Shown here: positions 26,845-35,801 of the stretch, in pieces | How positions within the stretch are numbered: position 1 is the stretch's first letter | How the letters are laid out: every line of letters begins with the position of its first letter | NCBI GenBank assembly: GCA_937892525.1 | Contig: CALAEV010000007.1 | Coordinates: 1 to 64,000, forward strand | Length of the DNA: 64,000 nt | Direction: 5' to 3' | DNA from: an uncultured Clostridia bacterium | GTDB taxonomy: Bacteria > Bacillota > Clostridia > Oscillospirales > Acutalibacteraceae | Translations under genes and position numbers: made by a program | Notes under the pieces: generated by a model | What the model was told of the DNA's origin: nothing | What the model saw: only the letters and a program-made list of their open reading frames with translations | Database searches by the model: none

Positions 26845-27119
26845 TATGAAAGACTGAAATTAAATTTTTCTATTTTTTATCTAAATAATGAAAAACTATT
26901 TTGATTCAAATTGAATTAATTACAAAAAATGTACTAATATAAAATTAATATAACATCATTTATTACCTTTGTCAAATTTAGCAATTCTCTACTTCGCTCG
27001 AAATAACAAATGGTTAATTTTGTGCTTTCTATATTTACCATTGACAACACTATACTTTCAATGGTAAACTAAATTAATAATATATTTTATATTATCATTT
27101 GTTTTATGGGGTGAAAGAT

Positions 27120-27629
27120 ATGAAACCTTGTCCAAACTGTTCACTTATTTTTGATGATTCTGCAATGCACTGTTCTAATTGTGGCGCTACTCTTGAAGTT
27201 CAAGTTGAAGAACCAGTACAGCAGCCTATTCAACAACCAGCACCTACTCAATACAACACTGCTAACAATCCTTATGGTGCTCCAAATGTGAAATATTGCC
27301 CTCGTTGTGGCAATCAGTGTGACCCTTTGGCAGTTATCTGTGTTAGATGTGGTTTACCATTCAATATGCAATCAACTGAGCCAGATGAACCTTCAACAGG
27401 TTTGAAAGTTCTCTGCTTATTTATACCAATTGTTGCGCTTGTGCTTTATCTGACTAATAACGATAAAAAGCCAATCAGCGCAAAGGCATACGGTAAAATG
27501 GGACTTATTGGTCTTGGTATTAATTTCGCATTTACTATTGTATTTTATATTTTCTATTTTGCTTTGATTGGATTAAGTTATAGTAGCCCTGATTACTATT
27601 ATTCAATTTTTAATGGCTTATTTTTCTGA
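27120..27629 (+). CDS. Zinc-ribbon membrane protein
   Basis: 169-residue protein with two CX2C...CX2C zinc ribbons: CPNC and CSNC at residues 3-24, then CPRC and CVRC at about 60-80, separated by a P/Q-rich linker. Two hydrophobic segments follow (about 97-113 and 130-155). Such double-ribbon proteins with a DUF-type membrane tail are common in clostridia and of unknown role. The ATG at 27120 after GGGGTGAAAG is preferred to the one at 27099. A clear terminator follows. Confidence 0.75.
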   Translation: MKPCPNCSLIFDDSAMHCSNCGATLEVQVEEPVQQPIQQPAPTQYNTANNPYGAPNVKYCPRCGNQCDPLAVICVRCGLPFNMQSTEPDEPSTGLKVLCLFIPIVALVLYLTNNDKKPISAKAYGKMGLIGLGINFAFTIVFYIFYFALIGLSYSSPDYYYSIFNGLFF

Positions 27630-27640
27630 TTACACAAACA

Positions 27641-27681
27641 AATGCCCTGAGAAAAAACTCTCAGGGCATTATTTTTTTATT
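27641..27681. terminator. Bidirectional terminator between zinc-ribbon and XRE genes
   Basis: Perfect 11-bp stem AATGCCCTGAG / CTCAGGGCATT around an A-rich loop, followed by ATTTTTTTATTTTTT on the plus strand. It lies against the end of the converging XRE gene. Confidence 0.85.
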
Positions 27682-28267
27682 TTTTAATAACAGACATATA
27701 GATATGAGCAGGTACTGCAAGAAATATAATCCAAGCAATAGCCCAAAGTTGAAATGTTATTCCCAAGACTATGTATAATATTATTGTTAAAAGTAACAAT
27801 GAAATAGTTGAAAACAGAACTGACAACCACTTCTTGTTTTCATAATACATTGATAAGCCTTTAAGAGCATAAGCAAAAACAAGTGGAAAAAGTGTCCACA
27901 TTATCAGCCACCAGAAAACGCCTAAAATTATTCCTCCACCTACATATAGCGCAACTGCACCAAGGAATAAAAGTGGCGCTCTTAAAAGTCGTTTTTTACC
28001 CTTAACCTGATTTTCTGAAAGTTCATTTTTTTCTTCAACAGTTTCACTTGTTGTGCCCAGAGTTTCTTCGTTACCCAAAAGCTGGTCAAGTGTTATTCCG
28101 TAAACTTCAGCAAGGGCAATAAGATTGTCAGTATCAGGTGAAGCCTCTGCTCTTTCCCACTTTGAGATTGACTGACGGCTCAAACCTAACTTTTCGGCAA
28201 GTGCTTCTTGTGATAATTTATGTTCTTTGCGAAGTTCAACTAATCTGTCAGCAAGTTTAATGTTCAT
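27677..28267 (-). CDS. XRE-family regulator with C-terminal membrane segments
   Basis: 196 residues. The N-terminal helix-turn-helix is LSQEALAEKLGLSRQSISKWE (about residues 19-39), followed by the DNLIALAEVYGITLDQLLG segment typical of Cro/CI-type regulators. A linker leads to four hydrophobic stretches (about 95-195), so it is probably a membrane-tethered regulator. Its start is 2 bp after the stop of the lipoprotein MltG gene, so they form an operon. A signal received at the envelope is plausible but not shown. Confidence 0.88.
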   Translation of the reverse strand: MNIKLADRLVELRKEHKLSQEALAEKLGLSRQSISKWERAEASPDTDNLIALAEVYGITLDQLLGNEETLGTTSETVEEKNELSENQVKGKKRLLRAPLLFLGAVALYVGGGIILGVFWWLIMWTLFPLVFAYALKGLSMYYENKKWLSVLFSTISLLLLTIILYIVLGITFQLWAIAWIIFLAVPAHIYMSVIKK

Positions 28268-28269
28268 AG

Positions 28270-29163
28270 TTACACCTTACCTGTTAATCTGTCTTTATTT
28301 TCAATCCAGAATTTCTGGTGTTCGTCATAATTTTTTGAATATTTTGCCTCATAAGGAGGTACTGTTCCAATAATAAAATATAAATATTCAGTATCGGCAG
28401 GGTTAATTGCTGCGTTTATTGATTCCATACCAGGACTGCATATTGGACCTGCCATAAGGCCTTTACAACGATAAGTATTATAATAGTATTTAAAATGGTC
28501 TATTTTTTCGGGATAAATATATTCAATTACCCCTGTGCAATATTTTACTGTAGGGTCACATTGAAACATCATACCCGCTTTTAGTCGATTGTGAAGAACA
28601 GACGAAATCATTGGTCTATGTTCCGGTAAAAGCGCTTCTTTTTCAATAAGAGATGCAAGTGTTAAAATTTCGTGAAGATTAAATCCACTATTTTGAACGC
28701 TCATCATAAAAGTATCATTAAAAACTTGTTTTGTTCCATTAAGAAACATTTTTATAATATCTTCAACTGTTGCGTTTTCAGGAATATCATAAGTTAATGG
28801 GAAGAAATACCCCTCAAGATAAAAACATACATTTTCTGCATTTTGTAAGTCATTTAAAAATGGATACTGTGTTAAATCGAGCCAGTTTTTATAATTCTGG
28901 CAAGCATCAATAAAGTCTTTTGATGTGCAAAGACCTTTTTCTTCTAAAAGCCAAGAAATACGGACAAGAGTATAGCCCTCAGGAATTGTAACCTTAACAG
29001 TTGGCACCTGAGTAGTTGTTTCGGTTGTAGTTCCAGTAGTACTTTCGGTTGTACTTTCTGTTTTTGATTCTGTTGTATTTTCAATATTTTCTTTTGTATT
29101 ACAAGCTGCAAAGCTGATTACCAATGCAAAAACGAGTAACAACGAAACAATTTTTTTAACCAT
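28270..29163 (-). CDS. Lipoprotein MltG-like endolytic transglycosylase
   Basis: Second YceG/MltG-domain protein, 297 residues. A lipobox (ISFAAC, C21) predicts a lipoprotein instead of the transmembrane anchor of the 11336-12925 paralogue. A T/E/S-rich linker (about 25-48) leads to the LysM-like TIPEGYTLVRISWLLEE and the catalytic domain with E in SLIEKE and SVLHNRL. The PGMESINAA loop is retained. Forms an operon with the XRE regulator. Role probably in specialised wall remodelling. Confidence 0.88.
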   Translation of the reverse strand: MVKKIVSLLLVFALVISFAACNTKENIENTTESKTESTTESTTGTTTETTTQVPTVKVTIPEGYTLVRISWLLEEKGLCTSKDFIDACQNYKNWLDLTQYPFLNDLQNAENVCFYLEGYFFPLTYDIPENATVEDIIKMFLNGTKQVFNDTFMMSVQNSGFNLHEILTLASLIEKEALLPEHRPMISSVLHNRLKAGMMFQCDPTVKYCTGVIEYIYPEKIDHFKYYYNTYRCKGLMAGPICSPGMESINAAINPADTEYLYFIIGTVPPYEAKYSKNYDEHQKFWIENKDRLTGKV

Positions 29164-29181
29164 AACTTTCCTTTCTTTTTA

Positions 29182-29217
29182 CAAAATGGGGAGTACAATT
29201 TTTAAGTTGTACTCCCC
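29182..29217 (-). terminator. Terminator of the hnd operon
   Basis: 11-bp stem GGGGAGTACAA / TTGTACTCCCC with an 8-base loop, followed on the minus strand by ATTTTG; 20 bp after the hndD stop. Confidence 0.8.
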
Positions 29218-29237
29218 TTCTTTAATTATTCAAGAAA

Positions 29238-30977
29238 TTAATATTTCTTTCTTGCCACATAAGATGTGTGGAGAATTTCGTGAGCCTTATGGCTACCTGG
29301 TTTACCAAGATACTCTGTATAGAGAGTCTTGATAGCTTCGTTTTCGTGAGATTTTCTTACAGCGTTATTTCTGTCAGCTGTGTAAAGAGCTTCTGCACGA
29401 CGAGCTTTAAGGTCAACGAAGTTACGAACAACAGCATGCTGAATTGGCTGGCCACCACCGTTGATACAACCACCTGGGCAACCCATAATCTCGATAAAGA
29501 GATATTCGCTTGTGCCGTTCTTAATCTGGTCCATAAGAACTTTAGCGTTCTTTGTACCACTAGCTACTGCAACCTTAATCTTCTTACCTGCAACATCATA
29601 TTCTGCTTCCTTAACGCCGTCCATACCGCGAACTGCTGTGAAGTCAACATCTGCAAGTGTTTCACCTGTAAGTTTTTCAACTGCTGTACGAAGAGCAGCT
29701 TCCATAACGCCACCTGTTGCACCGAAGATTGTTGATGCGCCTGTGCTTTCGCCAAATGGTTGGTCAAATTCTTCGTCAGGAAGATGTTTGAAGAAGATAC
29801 CTGCGCTTTCAATCATACGAGCAAGTTCTCTCGTTGTAAGAGCGATATCAACATCAGGATAACCTGAAGCTGCCTGGTCGTCACGCTTTGTTTCAAACTT
29901 CTTAGCTGTACAAGGCATAATACCAACAACAACCATATTTTTAGGGTCCATACCAAGCTTTTCAGCATAGTATGTCTTCATAACTGCACCGAACATCTGT
30001 TGTGGTGATTTACAGCTTGAAAGGTGTGGAATCTGTTCTGGATAATAGTGTTCACAGTACTTAATCCAACCTGGTGAGCAAGATGTAATCATTGGAAGTG
30101 TGCCACCATTCTGAACTCTTTCGATAAGTTCGTTAGCTTCTTCCATAATTGTAAGGTCAGCTGCAAAGTCTGTGTCGAATACTTTATCGAAACCAAGGCG
30201 ACGAAGTGCTGCAACCATTTTGCCTTCAACGTTTGTACCAATGTGCATACCGAATGCTTCACCAAGTGTTGCACGGATTGAAGGAGCAGTCTGAACAATA
30301 ACGAATTTTTCAGGGTCATTGATTGCTGCAAGAACTTTATCAGTATCATCTTTTTCAACGATAGCACCTGTTGGGCAGTTAACGATACACTGACCACAAG
30401 AGATACATGAAACGTCTGCAAGGTCCTTATCAAATGCTGAACTTACGTGAGTATCAAAACCACGAGCGTTAGCACCGATAACTGAAATACCCTGCTGGTC
30501 GCAAGCTGCGATACAACGACGGCAAAGGATACACTTATTGTTATCTCTTACCATGTGAGCTGCTGAATCGTCGAAGTTGTAACGAACCATTTCACCATCA
30601 AAACGGTCTTCAATATCTACGCCGAATTCTTTGCAAAGCTTCTGAAGTTCGCAGTTACCACTACGTACACATGAAAGACATTTTCTATCATGGTTTGAAA
30701 GAATAAGTTCAAGAGTCATTTTTCTTGAATGTCTTACTTTTTCAGTATTTGTGAAAATTTCCATTCCCTCATTAACTGGGAATACACAAGATGCAACAAG
30801 GCTTCTTGCGCCCTTAACTTCTACCATACAAATACGGCAAGCACCGATTTGGTTAATATCTTTAAGGTAGCAAAGTGTAGGAATTTCAATACCTGCATAA
30901 CGAGCAGCTTCAAGGATTGTGCTACCCTTAGGTACTGTATAAGGTTTATTGTTAATTTTAATATTTACCATTATCAT
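29238..30977 (-). CDS. hndD: [FeFe] hydrogenase catalytic subunit (HndD/HydA type)
   Basis: 579 residues. Order of cofactor domains: a plant-type [2Fe-2S] domain (C36, C47, C50, C64), a His-ligated [4Fe-4S] (H96, C100, C103, C109), two ferredoxin-like [4Fe-4S] clusters (C149-C159 and C191-C201), then the H-cluster domain. The three H-cluster motifs are TSCSPGW (C300), MPCTAKK (C356) and MGCPGGC (C500, C504). This is the A3/HndD layout of NAD(P)-linked or electron-bifurcating hydrogenases. The ATG at 30977 or 30971 could be the start. Last gene of the operon, 9 bp after hndC. Confidence 0.96.
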   Translation of the reverse strand: MIMVNIKINNKPYTVPKGSTILEAARYAGIEIPTLCYLKDINQIGACRICMVEVKGARSLVASCVFPVNEGMEIFTNTEKVRHSRKMTLELILSNHDRKCLSCVRSGNCELQKLCKEFGVDIEDRFDGEMVRYNFDDSAAHMVRDNNKCILCRRCIAACDQQGISVIGANARGFDTHVSSAFDKDLADVSCISCGQCIVNCPTGAIVEKDDTDKVLAAINDPEKFVIVQTAPSIRATLGEAFGMHIGTNVEGKMVAALRRLGFDKVFDTDFAADLTIMEEANELIERVQNGGTLPMITSCSPGWIKYCEHYYPEQIPHLSSCKSPQQMFGAVMKTYYAEKLGMDPKNMVVVGIMPCTAKKFETKRDDQAASGYPDVDIALTTRELARMIESAGIFFKHLPDEEFDQPFGESTGASTIFGATGGVMEAALRTAVEKLTGETLADVDFTAVRGMDGVKEAEYDVAGKKIKVAVASGTKNAKVLMDQIKNGTSEYLFIEIMGCPGGCINGGGQPIQHAVVRNFVDLKARRAEALYTADRNNAVRKSHENEAIKTLYTEYLGKPGSHKAHEILHTSYVARKKY

Positions 30978-30986
30978 GCACTCTCC

Positions 30987-32774
30987 TTACTTTTTAATAA
31001 TTGCGCCGAATTTACATGAATCCATACAAACTCCGCACTTAATACATTTATTGCTGTCAATAACGTGTGGGTTCTTAACTGTACCGCTGATAGCACCAAC
31101 AGGGCACTTTCTTGAGCAGAGTGTACAACCTTTACAAGCGTCAGCAACAATTTCGTACTTAACAAGTTTCTTACAAACACCTGCTGGACAAGTCTTATCA
31201 ACAACGTGAGCAATATACTCATCGCGGAAGAACTTAAGAGTTGCAAGAACAGGGTTTGGAGCTGTTTGACCAAGACCGCAAAGTGAGTTTTCTTTGATGT
31301 AGTAGCAAAGTTCTTCAAGTTCGTCAAGGTCTTTCAGTGTTGCTTTACCATCAGTAATCTTTTCGAGCATTTCACGAAGTCTCTTTGTACCGATACGGCA
31401 TGGAGTACATTTACCACAAGATTCATCAACTGTGAAGTCAAGGAAGAACTTAGCAATGTCAACCATACAGTTGTCTTCGTCCATAACGATAAGACCACCT
31501 GAACCCATCATACAACCGATTGCTGTAAGGTTATCGTAGTCGATTGGTGTATCCATAAGAGAAGCTGGAATACAACCACCTGAAGGACCACCTGTCTGAG
31601 CAGCCTTGAACTTTTTGCCGTTTGGAATACCGCCACCGATTTCTTCAATAACTTCACGGAGTGTTGTACCCATAGGAACTTCAACAAGACCTGTGTTGTT
31701 AATCTTACCACCGAGAGCGAATACTTTAGTACCCTTTGATTTTTCTGTACCCATTGATGCGAACCAGTCAGCACCCTTGAGGATAATCTGTGGAACGTTA
31801 GCAAATGTTTCAACGTTATTTTCAACTGTAGGTTTGCCAAAAAGACCTTTAACTGCTGGGAATGGAGGACGAGGTCTTGGCTCACCACGGTTACCTTCAA
31901 TTGAAGTCATAAGAGCTGTTTCTTCACCACAAACGAATGCGCCTGCACCAAGACGGATGTGAAGGTCAAAATCAAAACCTGAATTGAAAATATTTTTACC
32001 GAGAAGGCCATATTCACGAGCCTGGTCAATAGCAATCTGAAGACGATTAACTGCGATTGGGTATTCTGCACGAACATAAACATAACCCTCAGTAGCACCT
32101 ACTGCATAACCACAGATAGCCATTGCTTCAATAATACAGTGTGGGTCACCTTCAAGAACTGAACGGTCCATGAAAGCACCTGGGTCACCTTCGTCAGCGT
32201 TACAAACAACATATTTCTGGTCTGCAGCATTAGCAGCACAGAAACTCCACTTAAGACCTGTTGGGAATCCGCCACCACCACGGCCACGAAGTCCTGATTC
32301 CTTAAGTACGTTGATAACGTCTTCAGGCTTATATTCTGTCAAGCACTTAGCAAGAGCCTGATAACCGTCATAAGCTATGTACTCGTCGATATTTTCTGGG
32401 TCAATAACACCACAGTTACGAAGAGCAACACGTTCCTGCTTTGCATAGAATTTTGTGTCATTAAGAGATTTAACTTCTGTCTCTGTTACTGTTTCATCAT
32501 AGAGAAGTCTTGTAACAATACGTCCTTTAAGAAGATGTTCTTCAACGATTTCAGGGATATCTTCAACCTTAACCTGTGAATAGAAACTTCCTTCAGGATA
32601 AACAATCATAATTGGGCCGAGAGCACAAAGACCAAAACAACCTGTTCTGATAACTTTGATTTCTTCACTTAAGCCTTTTTCAGCAATCTGAGTTTCAAGA
32701 GCCTCAATAATTGCTGCGCTGTTTGAAGAGGTACAACCGGTACCGCCGCAAACAAGTACGTGTGAACGATACAT
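30987..32774 (-). CDS. hndC: Hydrogenase NuoF-like flavoprotein subunit (HndC)
   Basis: 595 residues. N-terminal thioredoxin-like [2Fe-2S] domain (CGGTGC ... CFGLC), then the NuoF/51K domain with the NAD(H)/FMN motif LRGRGGGGFPTGLKW and the N3-type [4Fe-4S] ligands SCGKCTPC. It ends with two ferredoxin clusters (CKGCTLCSRKCP and CIKCGVCMDSC). It links NAD(P)H oxidation to the HndD iron-sulphur chain, and with reduced ferredoxin could allow electron confurcation to H2. Lies between hndB and hndD. Confidence 0.95.
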   Translation of the reverse strand: MYRSHVLVCGGTGCTSSNSAAIIEALETQIAEKGLSEEIKVIRTGCFGLCALGPIMIVYPEGSFYSQVKVEDIPEIVEEHLLKGRIVTRLLYDETVTETEVKSLNDTKFYAKQERVALRNCGVIDPENIDEYIAYDGYQALAKCLTEYKPEDVINVLKESGLRGRGGGGFPTGLKWSFCAANAADQKYVVCNADEGDPGAFMDRSVLEGDPHCIIEAMAICGYAVGATEGYVYVRAEYPIAVNRLQIAIDQAREYGLLGKNIFNSGFDFDLHIRLGAGAFVCGEETALMTSIEGNRGEPRPRPPFPAVKGLFGKPTVENNVETFANVPQIILKGADWFASMGTEKSKGTKVFALGGKINNTGLVEVPMGTTLREVIEEIGGGIPNGKKFKAAQTGGPSGGCIPASLMDTPIDYDNLTAIGCMMGSGGLIVMDEDNCMVDIAKFFLDFTVDESCGKCTPCRIGTKRLREMLEKITDGKATLKDLDELEELCYYIKENSLCGLGQTAPNPVLATLKFFRDEYIAHVVDKTCPAGVCKKLVKYEIVADACKGCTLCSRKCPVGAISGTVKNPHVIDSNKCIKCGVCMDSCKFGAIIKK

Positions 32775-32786
32775 TATGTTTCCTCC

Positions 32787-33158
32787 TTATTTAATAGCAC
32801 TAACTGTGTATTCAGCAACAACGTTACCGTTAACGATATGGTCGTTAACAACCTTTGCTACTTTATCAGCAGTCATTTTTACATAAGTTACTTTTTCTTT
32901 ACCTGGCTGAATTACTTCAACAATAGGCTCGTACTGGCACATACCGATACAGCCTGTCTGTGAAACTGTAACGCCTTTAAGGTTTCTTTTTGCAACTTCG
33001 TCAACGAATGCGTTAAGAACAGGACGAGCACCTGCAGCAATACCACAAGTAGCCATACCAACAACGATTCTGATTGCGTCGTCGCCTGTGTCCTCACGAA
33101 CTGTCATTCTCTGCTTTGTTGCTTCTTTAATAGCCATAAGCTCTGCAAGAGTTTTCAT
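32787..33158 (-). CDS. hndB: Small [2Fe-2S] hydrogenase subunit (HndB)
   Basis: 123-residue thioredoxin-like ferredoxin. Cysteines in MATCGIAAGARP and TGCIGMCQYEP give the 2Fe-2S ligand pattern of HndB/NuoE-like proteins. It overlaps the upstream ATPase gene by 4 bp and is followed 12 bp later by hndC. Presumed electron carrier within the Hnd complex. Confidence 0.92.
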   Translation of the reverse strand: MKTLAELMAIKEATKQRMTVREDTGDDAIRIVVGMATCGIAAGARPVLNAFVDEVAKRNLKGVTVSQTGCIGMCQYEPIVEVIQPGKEKVTYVKMTADKVAKVVNDHIVNGNVVAEYTVSAIK

Positions 33159-33697
33159 TTATAGAGCACCTCCGTATTTTCTGTAATAAAATCTTTAAGC
33201 CACTGTGAGACTTCATAAGCATCAAGTGGAACATCACCCAGTATTTCTTTTATTTGACGAGTGTCACAAACGAATTCTTTTTCGTTGACAGTGTGTTTAT
33301 AAACAAAGTCACGGTCAGTATTCATTGTTATAAGCATTTGAATAGTAGAAGCCACATCACCAAGTGGTGTAAAATCAACACTATCAGTTTTAAAATAAGC
33401 ACGAACTTCAGTACCAACACCGAGTTCTGATTTTATTTCAAGTTTGCCACCCGTTTGTTCTGCTGCCATTTTAAAAAGTGGAATACCCATACCAACTTTT
33501 CTTGTTGTTCTTGTTGTAAAGAATGGGTCAATAACACTTTTAACCTGTTCTTCACTCATACCCTTACCGTTGTCGTAAACACCGATAAGTAATGTGTGTT
33601 GAGCTGTGTTTTCATTAATCTCAATAGTTATGAGTGGAGCACCAGCAGATATTGAGTTCTGGGCAATATCTAAAATGTTAAGAGATAATTCTCTCAT
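33155..33697 (-). CDS. Stand-alone GHKL ATPase in the hydrogenase operon
   Basis: 180 residues made almost only of a histidine-kinase-type ATPase fold. The N-box is DIAQNSISAGAP, the G1 box DNGKGM, the F-box DPFFTTR and the G2 box GMGIPLF. There is no dimerisation/phosphoacceptor helix and no sensor, so it cannot be a normal sensor kinase. It overlaps hndA by 1 bp and hndB by 4 bp. Similar orphan ATPases occur in clostridial hnd/hyd operons; role unknown, possibly complex assembly or anti-sigma-like control. Confidence 0.85.
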   Translation of the reverse strand: MRELSLNILDIAQNSISAGAPLITIEINENTAQHTLLIGVYDNGKGMSEEQVKSVIDPFFTTRTTRKVGMGIPLFKMAAEQTGGKLEIKSELGVGTEVRAYFKTDSVDFTPLGDVASTIQMLITMNTDRDFVYKHTVNEKEFVCDTRQIKEILGDVPLDAYEVSQWLKDFITENTEVLYK

Positions 33698-34194
33698 TAT
33701 GCCATGTATTTTTCAAGGATACCAGGGATATCATCGCCAACAAGTTTACCATAAACTTCGTCGTTTACTGTAAGAACAGGAGCGAGACCACAAGCACCGA
33801 TACAACGACAAGCTTCAAGTGAGAACTTACCGTCAGGTGTGCATTCGTCAGGACCAATACCAAGTTGTTCTGTAATCTTGTCAACAAGGTCCTGAGCGCC
33901 CTTAACATAACAAGCTGTACCAAGACAAACTGAAATGTTGTACTGACCCTTTGGAGAAAGTGAGAACTGTGCGTAGAAAGTTGATACTCCGTAAACCTTT
34001 TCAAGTGGAACATCCATACCCTCAGCAATCATAACCTGAACTTCATAAGGAAGGTAACCGTAGATACCCTGTGCTTCCTGCATTACGTGCATAAGCATAC
34101 TCTTGTCATCCTTATTCTTTTCAATGACAGCTTTGAGCTGTTCCTCTTGCTCTGGTGTTCCTGCAAACGGAATGGAACTTAATTTTTTGAGCAT
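33697..34194 (-). CDS. hndA: NuoE-like hydrogenase subunit (HndA)
   Basis: 165-residue 24-kDa-type subunit with a helical N-terminus and a thioredoxin-like domain. [2Fe-2S] ligands lie in CLGTACYVKGA and CRCIGACGLAP. First gene of hndA-ATPase-hndB-hndC-hndD, all within 12 bp or overlapping. Strong AGGAGGAAAT site. Confidence 0.93.
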   Translation of the reverse strand: MLKKLSSIPFAGTPEQEEQLKAVIEKNKDDKSMLMHVMQEAQGIYGYLPYEVQVMIAEGMDVPLEKVYGVSTFYAQFSLSPKGQYNISVCLGTACYVKGAQDLVDKITEQLGIGPDECTPDGKFSLEACRCIGACGLAPVLTVNDEVYGKLVGDDIPGILEKYMA

Positions 34195-34221
34195 TTTGGA
34201 ATTTCCTCCTTTTTTGATTAT

Positions 34222-34238
34222 GGTGGGTAAAACCCACC
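34222..34238. repeat. Small palindrome in the hnd leader
   Basis: GGTGGGT / ACCCACC around a 3-base AAA centre, between the hnd promoter and hndA. On the minus strand it is followed by A-rich sequence, so it is not a terminator of that transcript. It may stabilise the 5' end or belong to the dispersed palindrome family. Confidence 0.5.
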
Positions 34239-34281
34239 CTCATTTAATAATTTTAATACCACGATTTTTACATAGCAGTAT

Positions 34282-34299
34282 ATGTTAAAATTATAACAA
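34282..34299. promoter_or_regulatory. Rex-like operator over the hnd -10
   Basis: ATGTTAAAATTATAACAA matches the clostridial Rex consensus TTGTTAA-N4-TTAACAA at 12 of 14 defined positions and overlaps the -10 box. Rex represses fermentation and hydrogenase genes when NADH is low. Confidence 0.6.
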
Positions 34300-34318
34300 A
34301 GAACTTATAAAAAGTCTA
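34290..34318 (-). promoter_or_regulatory. Promoter of the hnd operon
   Basis: -35 TAGACT (34313-34318), 17-bp spacer, -10 TATAAT (34290-34295). Confidence 0.6.
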
Positions 34319-34396
34319 TCATTTTTTTGAATTTTTTATACTATTATATGTAATATTGGCGATTAGCACATAAAATATGGATTTGTTTTGTATTTA

Positions 34397-35701
34397 TTAA
34401 CTATTTCGCACCACATTTTTAAGCAAATTTACAGCTTTTTCAAGGCTTTCAAGTCCTACTGACGCAACTGAAAAAGCAATTTCAGGGAAATCAGTTTCAA
34501 GGTTAGCTGGAATTAACAAAATCCCTTGTTTTTCTGCGTAGTCGCAAAATTCTTTTGTTGTGGTTTTTATATGAAATTTACAACGGACATAAAGTGGTGA
34601 ATTTGTTTTAAGCATTTCAATATCCTTACCAAAACTTTCAATCAGTAAATCTGCAAGAACTTTTGATTTCTGCACATATAATTTTCGTGATTTTCTGATT
34701 TGAGAATTAAGGTGTCCGTCACGGATATAACTGCATAGCGCTATCTGGTCTGCCTTGGAAACGGTTTGATTATACAAGTGTTTTTTCCTATTGTATTCGT
34801 TTATAAGGCATTGTGGTAAAATCATAAAACTTATTCGGATTGATGGTAATAAGAGTTTTGAAAAAGTGCCTAAATACACAATATTTTCACCACCGTCAAG
34901 GCCTTGTAAAGATGGTGTTGGACGGTTGAAATACTTAAACTCACTACCATAGTCATCTTCGATAATCAATTTACCTGTTTTTCGTGCATATTCAGTTAAA
35001 TCAAAACGGTCTTTAACGCTCATGATATCGCCCCATCGTGTTGAATATGACGGAGAAGTGTAAATAATATTGCTTTTTTCACGATTGTCGGTTACACGAA
35101 ATCCGTAATCAGAAAAAATTGCAGCACCTTGACGGTATGACAAATCATCAAAGCACACAGATTTTTTCTTTTTAATTAATGGGCAAAGAATGTTAAGAAG
35201 TATCTGCACGCCTGCACCGATTACAATATTTTCTTCTGTGCAGACACAATTTCTTGTTTCTCGAGCATACTTTGCAATTTCACACCGTAATTCATACTCC
35301 CCTTGTGGCTCACCATAAAAAAGCAGTTTTTCAGTTTGCCTCAATGCACTTTTTACATAACGACGCCAGATATCCATATTAAAGCTTTCAGCGTCAACAC
35401 CGGCAGATGCGAAGTCATAAAGAATTGTGTTTTTTGACTCTTTATTTTCGTTCTTTTTTTCGGTTTTTTTTGCAGTATTACTACGCTTTGAAACATAGTA
35501 ACCACTTTGGCTTTTAGGTAATATGTAGCCGTCATCACAAAGGCACATATACCCCTGTTCAACAGTAGTTTTGCTCACATTTCTCTCATCTGCGCAACGA
35601 CGGATTGACGGTAATTTACTACCCTCCGGCAGTTTTCCACTTTCAATTAAATTTTTATAATAATCGTAAATCTGCATATATAATTTTCGTTTTTGAGTCA
35701 T
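34397..35701 (-). CDS. MocR/PdxR-type transcriptional regulator
   Basis: 434 residues: N-terminal GntR winged helix (about 1-70, with SKLPSIRRCADERNVSKTTV) fused to an aminotransferase-like PLP-binding domain. The PLP lysine is expected in the YLGTFSKLLLPSIR segment and the EDDYGSEF motif is present. MocR proteins use PLP as effector; PdxR members control vitamin B6 synthesis or salvage. It is divergent from a B6 kinase, an ECF S-component and a radical SAM gene, so that role is strongly suggested. Confidence 0.88.
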   Translation of the reverse strand: MTQKRKLYMQIYDYYKNLIESGKLPEGSKLPSIRRCADERNVSKTTVEQGYMCLCDDGYILPKSQSGYYVSKRSNTAKKTEKKNENKESKNTILYDFASAGVDAESFNMDIWRRYVKSALRQTEKLLFYGEPQGEYELRCEIAKYARETRNCVCTEENIVIGAGVQILLNILCPLIKKKKSVCFDDLSYRQGAAIFSDYGFRVTDNREKSNIIYTSPSYSTRWGDIMSVKDRFDLTEYARKTGKLIIEDDYGSEFKYFNRPTPSLQGLDGGENIVYLGTFSKLLLPSIRISFMILPQCLINEYNRKKHLYNQTVSKADQIALCSYIRDGHLNSQIRKSRKLYVQKSKVLADLLIESFGKDIEMLKTNSPLYVRCKFHIKTTTKEFCDYAEKQGILLIPANLETDFPEIAFSVASVGLESLEKAVNLLKNVVRNS

Positions 35702-35801
35702 AAAACTGTCCCCTTAAAAATTCTAAAATTTGTATATTTTATTAAAGACACTTTTAGTATATTATATACCCATAAACTTCACAAATCAAGGGGTGAAAAC
35801 A

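Larger units (their letters stand above)
26709..27119. other. AT-rich intergenic region upstream of accessory locus 1
   Basis: About 410 bp without a conventional gene. It holds the shared 31-bp element (26814-26844) and a 6-codon leader ORF (26747-26767). Near 26992-27008 there is a CTACTTCGCTCGAAATAAC string that looks like a dispersed-repeat remnant. Nothing further is recognised. Confidence 0.5.

Noticed and set aside
29268..29862. Open frames of 133-155 codons on the plus strand inside hndD
   Set aside because: Antisense shadows of a confidently identified hydrogenase; no binding site and low-complexity translation.
34222..34238. Terminator or attenuator in the hnd leader
   Set aside because: On the transcribed strand the hairpin is followed by A-rich, not T-rich, sequence.
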